Shown here piece by piece: positions 45,911 to 57,172 of a DNA stretch of 64,000 nt (positions within the stretch are counted from its first letter, which is position 1; each line of letters opens with the position of its first letter). This stretch comes from Trema orientale. Taxonomy: Eukaryota; Streptophyta; Magnoliopsida; Rosales; Cannabaceae. The stretch is taken from positions 160,429 through 224,428 of the forward strand of contig JXTC01000325.1 of the NCBI GenBank assembly GCA_002914845.1. Direction: 5' to 3'. The notes beneath the pieces were generated by a model. It worked only from the letters and a program-made list of their open reading frames with translations, had not been told where the DNA came from and made no database searches. The translations under genes and the position numbers were made by a program.

Positions 45911-46980
45911 CTCAAAATAGCTAAGCAAGCATTTCGGATTGTCCAAGGAATATTTGACTTAAAGAAGCAATCTACAATATTTTGATCATTACATGAAAGG
46001 CAGCAGATTCTCCTTGCTTTTTTTTTTCCCCCTTTAAATCTGGAGTTTCACCCTGTACCTTAGGGTAAGATCTTATGGCACAAGCAGCCAAGCATTTCAG
46101 TTATCTTTATTAAAAAATCGTGCTCTATTTAGGTATTGTGTTTGTATAGGTAAGGTTAGAATTTAGTAGTGAATTTTGGGTCGGTCTTGAAAATATGTGA
46201 ATTATCATGGACCTAGCAGCTCACTATTCTTTTGCAGTGTGTCCTTAAATGAAGATTGTTATCAGGTGTACTTCAAATTAAGGTAAAATAGCTCTGCACA
46301 AGAAGGCTTGTCCATATATCAAGGGCATGTTTACTAATCCATAACTAAAATAAAGGAGAATGGCAAATGAAAAGACTTTCTATTTTATGTGTTTACATAC
46401 TCATTAGTTACCTATGCGTTTATATACTCATTAGTTTCCTACGCGTTTACATACTCATTAGTTTCCCATAAAAATGAATCTAAGTCTTCCCCTCCCATTA
46501 TGTTATTCTCCTATTTCCTTTCCCCTTCATTCTCTTTGTGGATTAATAAACATAACCTAAATTGTGTTAGGCTGTACAGAGTATATACAATCATGTTGAT
46601 GTAGAACAAGAGTGAAAATTTAGAAGAAATGAGAGAAAGAAGAGGAGAAATTTAGAAAGAAGAAGAGAAGAATTAAAGAAGAAGATTTAACCATCTCTTC
46701 CTTAACAGGAATTTCACAAACTGGCTTACATGGAATGACATTAATATTCCTTAAGTCTTGGCAAAATTTGCTAATGTTGACTAAATCAATTTTCATGGCC
46801 TTCATATTTTTGCAAATGCCAGAAACTAATGCAGGATCAATTTTAAGTTGGCTATAATTAAAGAGTTCCAGTTTCTAAAACTTGACTGATACTAGGTTGA
46901 TAAAAGAACCTCTTTTCTAATGTTTTTCTTCATCTCAACTCATAAAGTTATAGGTGGATAACAAAAATATTTAATGTCGT
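45911..46980. other. Intergenic with purine-rich stretch
   Basis: No gene is recognised. 46620-46690 is AGAAGA-rich. Between 46690 and 46860 the minus strand keeps a short open frame (MKAMKIDLVNISKFCQDL) of unknown origin, possibly part of a retroelement. Confidence 0.4.
46388..46470. repeat. Three-copy minisatellite, about 27 bp
   Basis: GTTTACATACTCATTAGTTWCCTAYGC is repeated three times head to tail with few changes. Confidence 0.85.
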
Positions 46981-46989
46981 GTTTTACTA

Positions 46990-47190
46990 GTTTCTAGTAA
47001 ACTTTAGCAACTTCAACTAACTTCCAGCTAGCATAACGAATATAGAGAGCATCAATAAATTTACAATAGTCAAAGAACTCCTCAAGAGCACTTACCCAAG
47101 CTACAAAAATATTATGGTCTAAAGTACCATCATAGGTATGAACATCTCTTATAAGTAAGTAAATTAAGTAAGCAAAGACTATATCCAGTA
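46990..47190 (-). pseudogene. Ty3-gypsy gag scrap (fossil)
   Basis: The minus-strand frame reads YDGTLDHNIFVAWVSALEEF, then FDYCKFIDALYIRYASWKL, the pattern of the start of Retrotrans_gag in plant gypsy elements. No other part of that element is seen. Confidence 0.6.
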
Positions 47191-47249
47191 AAAATAGCTA
47201 AAACCATGGACAAGCTCAAGATAAATAAATATTTAGAGATAGGGATAGA

Positions 47250-48412
47250 GAAATGCAAACACTATTTTTACGAGGTCTAACAAACACAATGGTTTGTCTA
47301 TGTTCCTGGCTCTTGGCAACCTGCTTCGAGCTTTCCATTATCGGATTAAGAGAATGGGCTTGACCAACCCTTTTACACAACGAGTGACTTCTCCTTAGGC
47401 ATACTCACACCTTTATAATAGTTTTGAATCCAGCTCTATCATGCCTAACTCGGATTGTTTTGACTCCGGTGCCCATCTCACTTAAACCAGGTTGTTTATG
47501 AATCCGGTGTCAACCTCACTTCACAAATACAATTGTTAATACACTCAACTAAAATCTCTCTAATGAAAATGATTGATACAAGATAAGCCTAGAAAGAATA
47601 AATGAGAACAAAAGATATAATCTAATTTGGCTCAGATGATTTTTATGAAAAAGTAGATTTGAAAGTTTGAATCACAAAAGATGATTTGAATAACTTGAAA
47701 GTATGATTAAAGTAATATAGGAATGTTCAAAAGTTATTTCAAATGTTAAAAAAGCTTCTATTTATAGACTTGAATGAAAACTAGCCGTTACTATTTGACA
47801 GATAATCTGTCATTTTCGGTAGATCGAAAGTGCATTTTAGGTCGACTGAAAATACTAACCGTTGGTAGTACGGTACTAACGGTCGAATCTGAAAATTCCT
47901 AAAAATTCAACAAGAAATCAGTAAACCGAAAATGGGAATCATTCTGCTGAAAATACCCGAGAGTAATTTTTGATTTTTATTCCAAGTCTTTTTCGATTCT
48001 TTTCAAAATGTGACTTCATAAATTGATTTTTTATATGATATGGGAACTATAGAAATTCATAAATCAATTTAAAAACTTGTGTAAAATAAATTTCATATTT
48101 AAATTTGAGATAAGTTTGACAGTATTACTTTAAAATTTTCTAATTTTATGAAAAATTTGAGCCATTAAGATCATATTATGTATAGACAAATATTCAAGTA
48201 CAACAACTAAGTAAATGACCTTTGCTAGTCTAAGTCTTGTATTCTTGAACTTTCTCTTCAAGCTCTTTTCCATAATCCATCTTGAATGTCTTGTGATCCT
48301 TTCAATTTAGCTTGCTACATACTCAAGTAGATTATTAGTTCTTAATCATATGTTTGTTAACTTCAAAATATGAGACTAGGATTGATGATACAAAGCATGA
48401 GTCAACAATCTC
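47250..48412 (-). repeat. 3' LTR of the Sirevirus-like element
   Basis: The inner border is clear: minus-strand GGAGAGAT then TGTTGACTCATGC. The outer border is only approximate. It contains TCGGTAGATCGA and GGTCGACTGAAAA dyads near 47815-47865 and a CTATAAATAG TATA box on the minus strand near 47757-47766. Confidence 0.6.
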
Positions 48413-48895
48413 TCCTATTTGATGATAACAAACATTTGATTGAGTAAGGAATAAGAATTAAACAGATATAAGTATCTTTACCAAAATCTTGGATGCTCCC
48501 CCTCAAAATATGCTTAATAAAAAGAATTAAATCTCCCTCTTAATCTTAGAAAGGGTGCATATTTTGAAGAAAATTATTGATTGATACCAATCGTATTAAT
48601 CAGAAATATAAAGACCAAGTTGATACCAATTGTAAATCAAAATCAAAACCCATTCTTCTCCTCCCTTTTGATATCATCAAAAAGAAATCTACAAGAAAGA
48701 AGAATAAAGCAAATATGAGATATAACCATAAAATATCCATTCAAAATAATAAAACAAGGAGTTCAGACATAGGAGTGCAAACAACCATATCAAAACATGA
48801 AATAACTAAAGAAACACAAGTTTAGAAAAGGAAACAATCTATTGAGGAGGAAAACGGCCAAAGAAAGATTGTATCATCCTCAACATCTTGTCCTA

Positions 48896-50155
48896 TTAGT
48901 CTTGAATGATTTGGAATTGATGTTCTTGATTTTGATAAATGGAGTTAACATCAGCTGATAAAATCTGGAAGTGCTCTAGCTTGGTGTTGTGTAGCTGCTG
49001 GATATCAAGCTGTATGGTGTTGATGCGTTCAGAGAGGCTATTGAATGCTTCATTGAAGTCAAATTCTTGTGCAGGAGTCTCTTCAGCATAAGTGCCTTTA
49101 TGAGCACCTTCCGCAGCTCCAGGACCACTACCACCAGCTTCTTGTTGAGTGTATGTGCCTTTATCATGTCCATGTGTGATTTTGGAGACCCATTCGTTGT
49201 TGAGAAAACTAAAGCCCATGAGACTGAAGGTCTTGTTGTTGATTTCAGCATCAATTGTCCAAGGTTTACGCTCGGCCTCATCAAATAGTGGAATGTTGAA
49301 ATGTTAGAGAATACGAGTGAGTAGGAAACCATAAGGAAGAGAGGATCTCCTATTCTCAATGGCATTAATCATCTCATGAATGATAAAGTAATGTAGGTTC
49401 AACTTTCTTCCCACTAGAATGGAATCAACAAAACCAAGATCATAGAAGGTAGGTGTATCCCTATGACCACCTCTAGGAATCATGTTCTAAGACACAAATT
49501 GAAACAAAATCCTAGCCTCTAAAGTAAGATCAGTGACATAAGACTTAGGCTGAAAACTATCAGGAGAACAGACTCGGAGTAAGGCTTGTTGAGGGTCAAA
49601 GTCCTCAATCATAGGCCAAGAATTGGCTATAGGAAACTTGTAACTACTTAAAGGCAAATCCAGAATATCAGCTAGGAGTTATTCAGTGACTTCAAAATCT
49701 ATTCCCTTAAGGGAACCATATATAGCATGTTGTCCCTTAGAGATATTGGCAAGGAAACCATATATAGCATGTTGTCCCTTAGAGATATTGGTACTGGCAT
49801 AAAATCCCCTAACCAATCTAGGATACCCTATCTCCCTAATGGAGCAGAATTCAGTCCATCCCATATTCTCCATATAATCAAGAAAATTTACATAGGCTAG
49901 GTCTCTAAAATTGAAGGTTCTATCCCAAATAATGCTTTTCTTAGAGAAAATTTCTTTGTATCTAGATATAAGAGCAGGTGATTCTAAGATAGGAATATCA
50001 AACCTCGCTTTGGTGCATTGCTCAGACTCTTCTACTCGAATTTTCTTGCCTTTACACCTTGGGTTTTCCCTTCTAGGAGCCATTGGACAAAAGATAATAA
50101 GAGAAGATATAAACACAAGAGAATTTCGAATTCTAGGGTTTGAGAAGATGAACAA
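48896..50155 (-). pseudogene. Extra (post-pol) ORF of the Sirevirus-like element (fossil)
   Basis: Pieces include MAPRRENPRCKGKKIRV near the start and YVNFLDYMENMGWTEF with YPRLVRGFYAS, which recall the 'putative plant transposon protein' family. A likely coiled coil near the end has FNSLSERINTIQLDIQQL. A short direct repeat encoding ISKGQHAIYG lies at 49700-49790. Its place after RT/RNase H is that of the envelope-like ORF described for SIRE1-type elements; whether it is homologous to that is not shown. It is broken. Confidence 0.6.
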
Positions 50156-50639
50156 TCTGATTTAGATGCTTAAAGAGTATGAAAAACAAAGAAAAAGAGT
50201 GAAAAAGCGAAGAAATTGACTCTGGTTGGGAGAAAATTGAGTAAGAATGAGAAGAGATAGTTTTAGGGTAAGAGAGAGAGAGAGAGTTTTCGGTGGAGAG
50301 AGTGTGAAGAATGAGTGAGAAAAAAATCAAAAAGGGCTTAAATACCCGCAATTCATTATCGGTAGACTGAAAACTACTTTTTGGTCTGCCGAAAATGGCA
50401 GAGAGAAATTAATTTCCAGAGGGCTTTTTCGGTAGACCGAAAAACTTTTCGGTCTGCCAATTCCCCTATTTTTGTAATTTTTCAGTGAAAATCAATTTAA
50501 AACAATAGAAACAATTAAAACAACAGCAAAAACATTGAGAAATCAATAATTTAATAAACATACACAATAAATCAAACACTTTTAAACATAGAAGGAATCA
50601 ATGAAGCTCATTATGATCAATCATACCGAGTTCTCTATG
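50156..50639. other. Non-coding spacer in the Sirevirus-like element
   Basis: It separates the RNase H end from the downstream ORF. It holds three or four CGGT-AG-ACCG dyads at 50356-50455 and a GA microsatellite at 50272-50286. Confidence 0.55.
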
Positions 50640-51699
50640 AATCATGCAAAAACAATCCTCGATAAGAGGTTTAGTAAAAATATCAGCTAGTTATTTTTTT
50701 GTGCATATAAACTCAAGTACAATGTCACTTTTTTGCATATGATCACGAAGAAAATGATGTCTAATATCAATATGCTTAGCATGTGAATGCAAAATAGGAT
50801 TTTTGGACAAATTGATAGTACTAGTATTATCGCACTTAATAGGCACATACTTATAATTCATTCCAAAATCTATTAGTGTTCGTTTCATCCAAAGAATTTG
50901 AACACAAGACTACCAGCAAAGATATATTCGGCTTCAATAGTCGAAAGAGCAATAGAGTTTTGTTTCTTGCTAAAACAAGACACAAGTGAATAACCAAGAA
51001 AGTGACAAGTGCTACTTGTGCTCTTGCGGTCAGTTTGACAATTGACAAAATCCGCATCCGAAAAACTCGTAATGTTAAAGTTTGTAGCTTTTGGATATCA
51101 TAATCCTAGGTTTATAGTACCATATAAATATTTCAAAATACGTTTTACTACACTAAGATGTGATTCCTTAGGATTAAATTGAAATCTAGCACATAGACAA
51201 ATACTAAACATTATATCCGGTCTACTAGCCGTTAAGTAAAGAAGTGACCCGATCATACTTCGATATTTAGTGATATCTACTCCTTTACCATTTTTTTTTT
51301 TTTTTGTCAAGCTTGATTGAGGAGCTCATAGGTGTTCTCATTGACTTGGAGTTCTCTATATCGAACTTCTTCAACATATCCTTGATGTACTTGGATTGAT
51401 TTATAAATGCCTTCTTTGCTTTTATTGAATTGAAATCTAAAGAAGAAATTGAGTTCTCCCATTATGTTCATTTCAAACTCCTTGTGCATACACTTAGAAA
51501 ATTCTTCATAAAGAGAAACATTAGTAACACTTATCATCAACATAAATTTGAACTATAATCATCTCTCCCCTTTTTCCTTTTATAAAAAGAGTAGTATCCG
51601 CTTTTCCCATAGTAAGACCATTTAAAATAAAAAATTTACTCAATCTATCATACCAATCTCTAGGAACTTACTTTAAACCATAAAGAACCTTTTTCAAGC
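50640..51699 (-). pseudogene. Sirevirus-type RT and RNase H (fossil)
   Basis: LYGLK (RT), YRSMIGSLLYLTASRPDIM, VKRILKYLYGTINLGL and, at the end, IKCDNTSTINLSKNPILHSHAKHIDIRHHFLRDH in pieces match SIRE1/Maximus RT-RNase H. It is cut at 51699 by an LTR. Confidence 0.82.
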
Positions 51700-52116
51700 T
51701 GTACGTTAGTCACTTATTTGCTGTTAGTATTATAACAGAGTTGTTATGATAGTTAAGAGTTAGTTATGGGCAATTGTTTTTGTGGCTGTGTATATAAAGG
51801 TCATGATTAGTGAAATTGCAGGTTAACTCGTATCTTGTGTAGTCTCTGGCATTTTTCTCTGAAAACTTTCTTGAAGAGAAACTCTTGTATGAGTAAAGGG
51901 TTTGTAAGGGGTTTTGAGTTGAGAGAACTTAGAGAGATTGTATTATGACTGCTCTATACCTAAACTTTGTTCTTCATAGTGAAAACCTGAGTATTCTTAG
52001 CAGCTGGATGTAGACTCCTCATTGGAGTTGAACCGGGGTAAAAATTGTGTTCTTGTTTGTCTTTATGGTTCTGGTTTGAATGAGTTTCTTGAGGGTGTGA
52101 AGGTTGAATCACTACA
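51700..52116 (+). repeat. Copia-type LTR-like sequence (solo or partial)
   Basis: It starts TGTACGTTAGTCAC and ends TTGAATCACTACA, with a TATA-like GTATATAAAGG at about 51789. It interrupts RT similarity on its left. No matching duplication was found, so its end is uncertain. Confidence 0.5.
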
Positions 52117-52201
52117 ATCTTTTTCTTCTCTCCAAGGAAGCCAGGCCGTCTCAATATAATTTGGGGCCCTAAGCGAAGTTTTAAAGTAGGGATCTTTTTT
52201 T

Positions 52202-52358
52202 GCCAACTCGGGCTAGCTCAGTTGGTCCAAAGTTTGAGGGTTGTGTGTGTGTGTTTGAGGGGGTCAGGGGTTCAAACCTTGGTAGTGTGTGTGTGTGTCA
52301 TTTTTCTTTAATTTGTAGTAAGTGGTGGTCATTAGTTAAGCCCCACTTTTTAAAAAAA
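52202..52358 (+). mobile_element. tRNA-derived SINE
   Basis: A box-A-like GGCTAGCTCAGTTGG (52210-52225) and a box-B-like GGGTTCAAACC (52268-52278) have the spacing of an RNA polymerase III promoter. A T-rich/A-rich end follows. The body is framed by the same 17-19 bases, AAAGTAGGGATCTTTTTTT (52183-52201 and 52359-52377), an exact target-site duplication. GT repeats lie between and after the boxes. Confidence 0.88.
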
Positions 52359-53221
52359 AAAGTAGGGATCTTTTTTTTAAAAAAAAAAAAAAAGAACTAT
52401 TTATTTAAAAATTAAATTTTCTTGCTTTTTTATATGCAAAAAAATTAATCAAATCTTTATATTTAAGTTTATCCTTTTTAGTAAATAGTACATATACTGT
52501 ACTATTTATAAATCATGACTGGCGCATTTCAACAATTTTGTTTTCACCTTGACAGAAGGTCTTTCAACAAGAAGTTTCATGATGCCTGTCTCAGCTTGTT
52601 AAGGAGCAACTCTCTCCTTATTGATTGAACCCACACAAGGTTTGTGTATGCCGAAGAATGGAGCCACTCTCTTGTATGCTTGACTTGGTATATGCCAGAA
52701 AATTATCTCAGGTACACTGTCAAACAAGGCATTATTTAGTTGACAAAAAATGGAGACACGAGAAAAAAAAATGGTAAAAAGAAAGTTCTCAATGCCACAT
52801 TATTGAGAACCATACTATTGTAAAACAAAACATAGCATAAATGTCATGTATTCAGTATGCTACCTTGAGGCTTGAATCAGGGTTGATCTTTTGAGTTGTA
52901 GAGTTGAACCATTCTACTTGAGCACTTGATATAACTTCTGGACAGGAACCACCACCAGAGTCCAAGATATAGAAAAATGCCACAGGTGAATGTGGATCCT
53001 CCGATGACGAGAGTTGGAGTACGTAGTTGGATACGCTAGGCCGAAGCTCTTTAGGCCCACTACTAGAGTGTGATAACATATTATGCTTTATCTCATTTTT
53101 CATCAACTCCAAACGTGATGTACCCCTAAAGCTACACTATTCTTCCCCTGACATTGGAAAAAAAAAAATGCACTCTATTGAGGATCAAGTACATAGAATA
53201 GTAATAAGACACCACTAAGTA

Positions 53222-53300
53222 CCCAGATAAGGTGATAGGTGCTTGTCCTTTAATCAAGAAGTCTTATATTCGAGTTATCTCACTGTGATAATCAGATTAT
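53222..53300 (+). repeat. Possible degenerate SINE in a PAP pseudogene intron
   Basis: GGTGATAGGTGCTTGTCC, then TATTCGAGTTATC about 30 bases on, loosely resemble pol III A and B boxes of plant SINEs. No tail or duplication was found. Confidence 0.3.
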
Positions 53301-54189
53301 ATATCGTTCTAATGTGTCGAATATATAGACGATAATTTTTAATTTAGTACATCATCATAGGGTGCATCAATTATCATATCACATTTATAATAAAATACAA
53401 TTTATTGACATGTGTCGAATAAAGCCAATAAAATGCGTTTTTCAAGCATGTTTTTATGTTAAAAATCAGAAGTTTACAATTTATCTGGACAAGATGAATT
53501 GGCAAGAGGGCAACGAACTTGGGGAATTCCAGGCGGTGAAAACCACTCGATTGGCCACTCAAATGGTGTATCATCATGGTTACCAGACACAGTAGCCCAT
53601 GGAATACCCCTGGCTCTCGTTGGTGCAATTGCCTGATCTTAATACAAGCTTGCATTTGCTACTCCAATGTTGTTGGCTGTTATGACGTCTCCCAGGTACA
53701 CAACAAAATCTGCCATAAACATAGATAATTCCACTCGCTATCATAGTCTATAACATCGAGTAGTACCGTTTATATACATCATCACAAGATTTCAACCGTA
53801 GATTAAAACACAAAGTTTCCGGTACATGCATACGTCAATTCTAAATCAAGCTATAATCTTATGTGACAATTCAAAACACAATGACCAATAGATAAAGCAA
53901 AGCTGATAACACCAAAACCCCTAATAACGGTGTGGGTCCCACGAATGAATCCTACTAGTGACTTCCAAAGTCAATTATGACCCAATTCTTTGACCAAGGC
54001 CAATCGCACACCACATAATAATTAACAATATAGGTCTCATCAACGGGTCTTAATGGTGGCCACTGAGTAAGCAGCCTGGTGTCACAGAGTGATTTCTTGG
54101 TGACATTAAGCTTTTTTTTAAATTAATTTCTATAAATCATGCAATTATAATTGACCCCAAAAATGCTTATTTCTAGAATTTGTTGGGTT

Positions 54190-54427
54190 TCAGTAGCATT
54201 TTAACGATATAGTTAGATAGAAACTCCAGTAACAAGCACTAATTATTTGTATGTAATAATCACTTGAGAGATAATCACCCCCCACCAGGTAAACTTTGCA
54301 CCAACCACCGATTATAAATTCGAATAAAAGATTATACAGCACATAATTTTCAAAAAGAAAAAAAAAATGTGAACGTAACACAAAGTTTGTAACACAATAA
54401 TTATAAGTTGATAAAAGACTTCACCTG
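54190..54427. other. Intron 1 of the PAP pseudogene (part)
   Basis: AT-rich sequence between exons 1 and 2, from 53710 to 54427. Open frames in it are not supported. Nothing else is recognised. Confidence 0.5.
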
Positions 54428-54831
54428 GGGTTTCATAACCAAGTACATCGGACATGACTAATAGAGTTCACATCTTGGCGTGGGCCCCAATCGCTGCACG
54501 CGTCCTCCCCAAAGTGGAGGTCAGCAAACAGTGCGATCTTGAACAGTGCACCTGGCCGTGACTGTAGCGTTTTCTCCGGTTTGGTCCGGAGAGTGACGGT
54601 CCGTGGTGATCGGTGATTCGCTCCATCGTCGAATCCGACGGTGGAGATTAACTGGAAGCAGAGGGAGAGACACGTGTAGAAGAAGATTATTGAGAGGTTT
54701 CTGAATTTTATCATAATAGGACGGCAGAGAAAGCAGAGAGAGAGAGAGAGGCCTTTGGTGTTAACGGTGTTGGGACACTTTTGCGTTTTTTTGGGCTTTC
54801 GCTACTTAAAAAGTTGATCTATTTTGGTGGG

Positions 54832-55243
54832 GAAAAGTTCATAATTACCCGTTTTTAAAACTATATTTTCATAAATACCCATTTTTTATTTTTATTTCAT
54901 AAATATCCGTTTTTATATCTTTTTTTAGAGAAATATAGACCACTACTGTTTTACACATGAAATGTAGAATACAGTATATATTTCATGCATTAAATGTATA
55001 CCGTGGTCCATATTTCATGAATAAAATTTACACTCAAAATTGACACACATTTTAAAATGTATACCGTTTATATTTTACACATAAAATGTGTACCTCATGG
55101 ATAAAACTTATATTGTAAATGTGGACCACTCATATTTTTCATATGAAATATGGACCATAAAAATGGGTACTTTTGAAAGAAGTTTTAAAAACGGGTATTT
55201 TTGAAATAAGTTTTAAAAAACGGATATTAGGTGTAATTTTCAC
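54832..55243. mobile_element. Mutator-type MITE upstream of the PAP pseudogene
   Basis: The arms are long terminal inverted repeats: left GAAAAGTTCATAATTACCCG then TTTTTAAAAC, right (reverse complement) GTGAAAATTACACC then CCCGTTTTTAAAACTT. The flanks are an 11-bp direct repeat, ATTTTGGTGGG (54821-54831 and 55244-55254), matching the 9-11 bp duplication of Mutator-like elements. The middle holds inverted CATGAAATGT / ACATTTCATG words. No transposase is present. Confidence 0.75.
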
Positions 55244-55254
55244 ATTTTGGTGGG

Positions 55255-56735
55255 AACGGGACAAAAATGACCGAATTATCCCTGATTTTCTGATTAGGGG
55301 TGTTGAAAGGTGAATAATTTGTTGATGTTATAATGCCCATGTTTTCTTCATAATCCTATTTCGACCCCCAAAACTATATTTTTCTTTTTGAGGAGTGACC
55401 CCAAAACTATTGATCTTTAAAAGTTGACCGTTTAGGACAATTTCCCATTGTCAAAATTTCTATACATGCACATTATTAAGGGATCTCAATTCCTTGGTTA
55501 TGGTAATATGAGCCATTTTCAGGTAACATGAAAGACTAATGCTAGACATATGAATTTTACATGTCAACTTGTAAGCTATTATGATTTTTAACCATGCAGA
55601 TAATCGCATTTCAAATAATATGATCCGACTTCGAGATTTAAAATCATGTCATATTAGTAGGTCGCCCTAGCTACAGTTAGTTTAGAATTAGTTTTGAAAA
55701 AGATAGTAAAACGGCCACTGTTGCATACTTATTCCAATAGAGGCCTAAACAAAACAAAAGAGAGCAACATAAAGATTCAAAATCAAAGGGGCATAAGTGA
55801 AATGTGCTAAAATCCAAGGACTTTATCGTTTAAACTTGCAATTAAAGGAAGCATTGGTAATTTCTCCACGCTCTCGAAATATCTGAACATATATTCGCAT
55901 CTGCAGAATTTGAAGTATCTGGGTATATTCCCGGGTCGTTGGCCCGTCATAGCATTTTTTCTTTTTTCAAGTCATTTAATAATTAGTAATTTGCTTTGGG
56001 GGTTTCTTGTTTTTAATCAATCCGCTTTGGGGTTTTAGCTTACGATTGGGTACAGTGTGTTACACGTCTTCGAAAAATATATATATATTGTATAATTGAA
56101 CTAAATGCGCATAAATTTAGTATTATTCCCTCAATAATAAATGCCATAAATGTTTTCCAATTTAATGTCAGAGGAATTATTATTAGGTAAATGCTGGTCA
56201 GGTCTATTGAATGGTAATGAAGTCTTTGGGTTGAATTTCGGTATTTTATTGGGGAAATTAGGAAAATACGGTTTATCACGTAAAGATTTTAAAAAATACG
56301 GAGACAAAGAAAATTTATTAAAAATACGGATACATGCGAAAAAAGTTTTAAAAATACGATATAAAAGTAAAAAAATGCGGACTAAAGAGAGCAATACGGC
56401 TTAAAAACAGAAAAAAAAAAAAAAAAAAAAAGGCTTTCAAGAAACTAAAACATACCTGATAATGTCCAATCTTTGCTCAGTCTGTGTTATAGTTTTATCA
56501 ATCCAGAGCCTCAACAGTCAGTGCCGCACCTGTTTATATACTTTAAAACCCATAGCATAAGATAGAACATTAAAATTGATTATGGAGCTCTTAAGAATAA
56601 ATGTACGTGTAAAGTTCTCTCTCTATATTACGAATAAGAAAATAACAACGCATAATCAGCGTAATTTACAAAATAACCACTTAACCTTCAATAGTTAGAA
56701 ATTAGAGGGACGTCCTTTAGGCTTTAGATTTGATA
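55255..56735. other. Intergenic, no gene
   Basis: AT-rich. 56230-56400 has irregularly spaced AAAATACGG words, perhaps a decayed relative of the ATACC foldback family. A poly(A) run is at 56409-56430. Confidence 0.45.
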
Positions 56736-57172
56736 TCTATATATATATATTAAGCCCGAAGGAGAGAGAAAGTGTAAAAATACTGATAGCTTCTTTGATC
56801 ACCATTCTATTTTTAAAATTTTTAAAAAATTCTTAATTTTTTCACGATATGATTGGTCCTATTATTATTTTTTCATGCTATGATTGGTTGTAATATATAC
56901 ATGTATTATATAATATTATATTTAGTTTAATATTAATGATACCTTATATTAAATTTAGTTCATCGAACAAATAATTGTGTTTTAATATTATATTTATACT
57001 TTATATTAAATTTAGTTCATCGAACAAAAAATTATGTAACATTCATCTCATCAAAATAAATACAGAGATAAATACACTCTTTAATATTGTAATACATTGA
57101 ACCCAATTATAAATTAGATTTAATGTATGTAATATTAATACTAACTCGCGCAAAGCGCGGTATAACGTCTAG
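56736..57172 (+). mobile_element. Short non-autonomous Helitron
   Basis: It begins TCTATATATATATATTAAG after an A (56735) and ends GTCTAG before a T (57173), the A^T insertion of Helitrons. A hairpin, CGCGC-AAA-GCGCG (57147-57159), lies nine bases before the terminal CTAG. There is no coding capacity in 437 bp. Internally about 70 bp with AAATTTAGTTCATCGAACAAA is duplicated. Similar GCGCAAAGCGCGG-TATA-CTAG ends are common in plant Helitrons. Confidence 0.85.

Larger units (their letters stand above)
47250..51699 (-). mobile_element. Sirevirus-like Ty1-copia fragment
   Basis: On the minus strand RT/RNase H pieces (51699-50640) are followed by a separate ORF (50155-48896), a purine-rich GGAGAGAT tract and an LTR starting TGTTGACTCATGC at 48412. 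Residues such as YRSMIGSLLYLTASRPDIM and CARFQFNPKESHL are those of SIRE1/Maximus elements, and an extra ORF after pol is known from that group. Gag, protease, integrase and the 5' LTR are not in the window. It is broken at several places. Confidence 0.75.
52560..54714 (-). pseudogene. Purple acid phosphatase 16-like pseudogene
   Basis: Four exons match a probable inactive purple acid phosphatase of the PAP16 type. Exon 1 (about 54428-54714) has a hydrophobic signal-like N-terminus, then [14 protein letters not shown] and [10 protein letters not shown]. Exon 2 (about 53497-53709) has DFVVYLGDVITANN and the metal-ligand motif GNHDD. Exon 3 (about 52864-53151) has [10 protein letters not shown] and [10 protein letters not shown]. 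Exon 4 (about 52560-52716) has [18 protein letters not shown] and [10 protein letters not shown]. Exon 1 shifts frame just after DVNSI, exon 2 has a stop where LYWDQ is expected, exon 3's start is disturbed, and exon 4 has a stop after ERVAP. The final part with the GHNHG ligand motif is gone. Exon 1-2 junction phase is preserved (ETP/D). Function is very probably lost. Confidence 0.88.

Noticed and set aside
54190-54381. 63-residue frame between PAP exons
   Set aside because: It is in intron 1 of the pseudogene and AT-rich.
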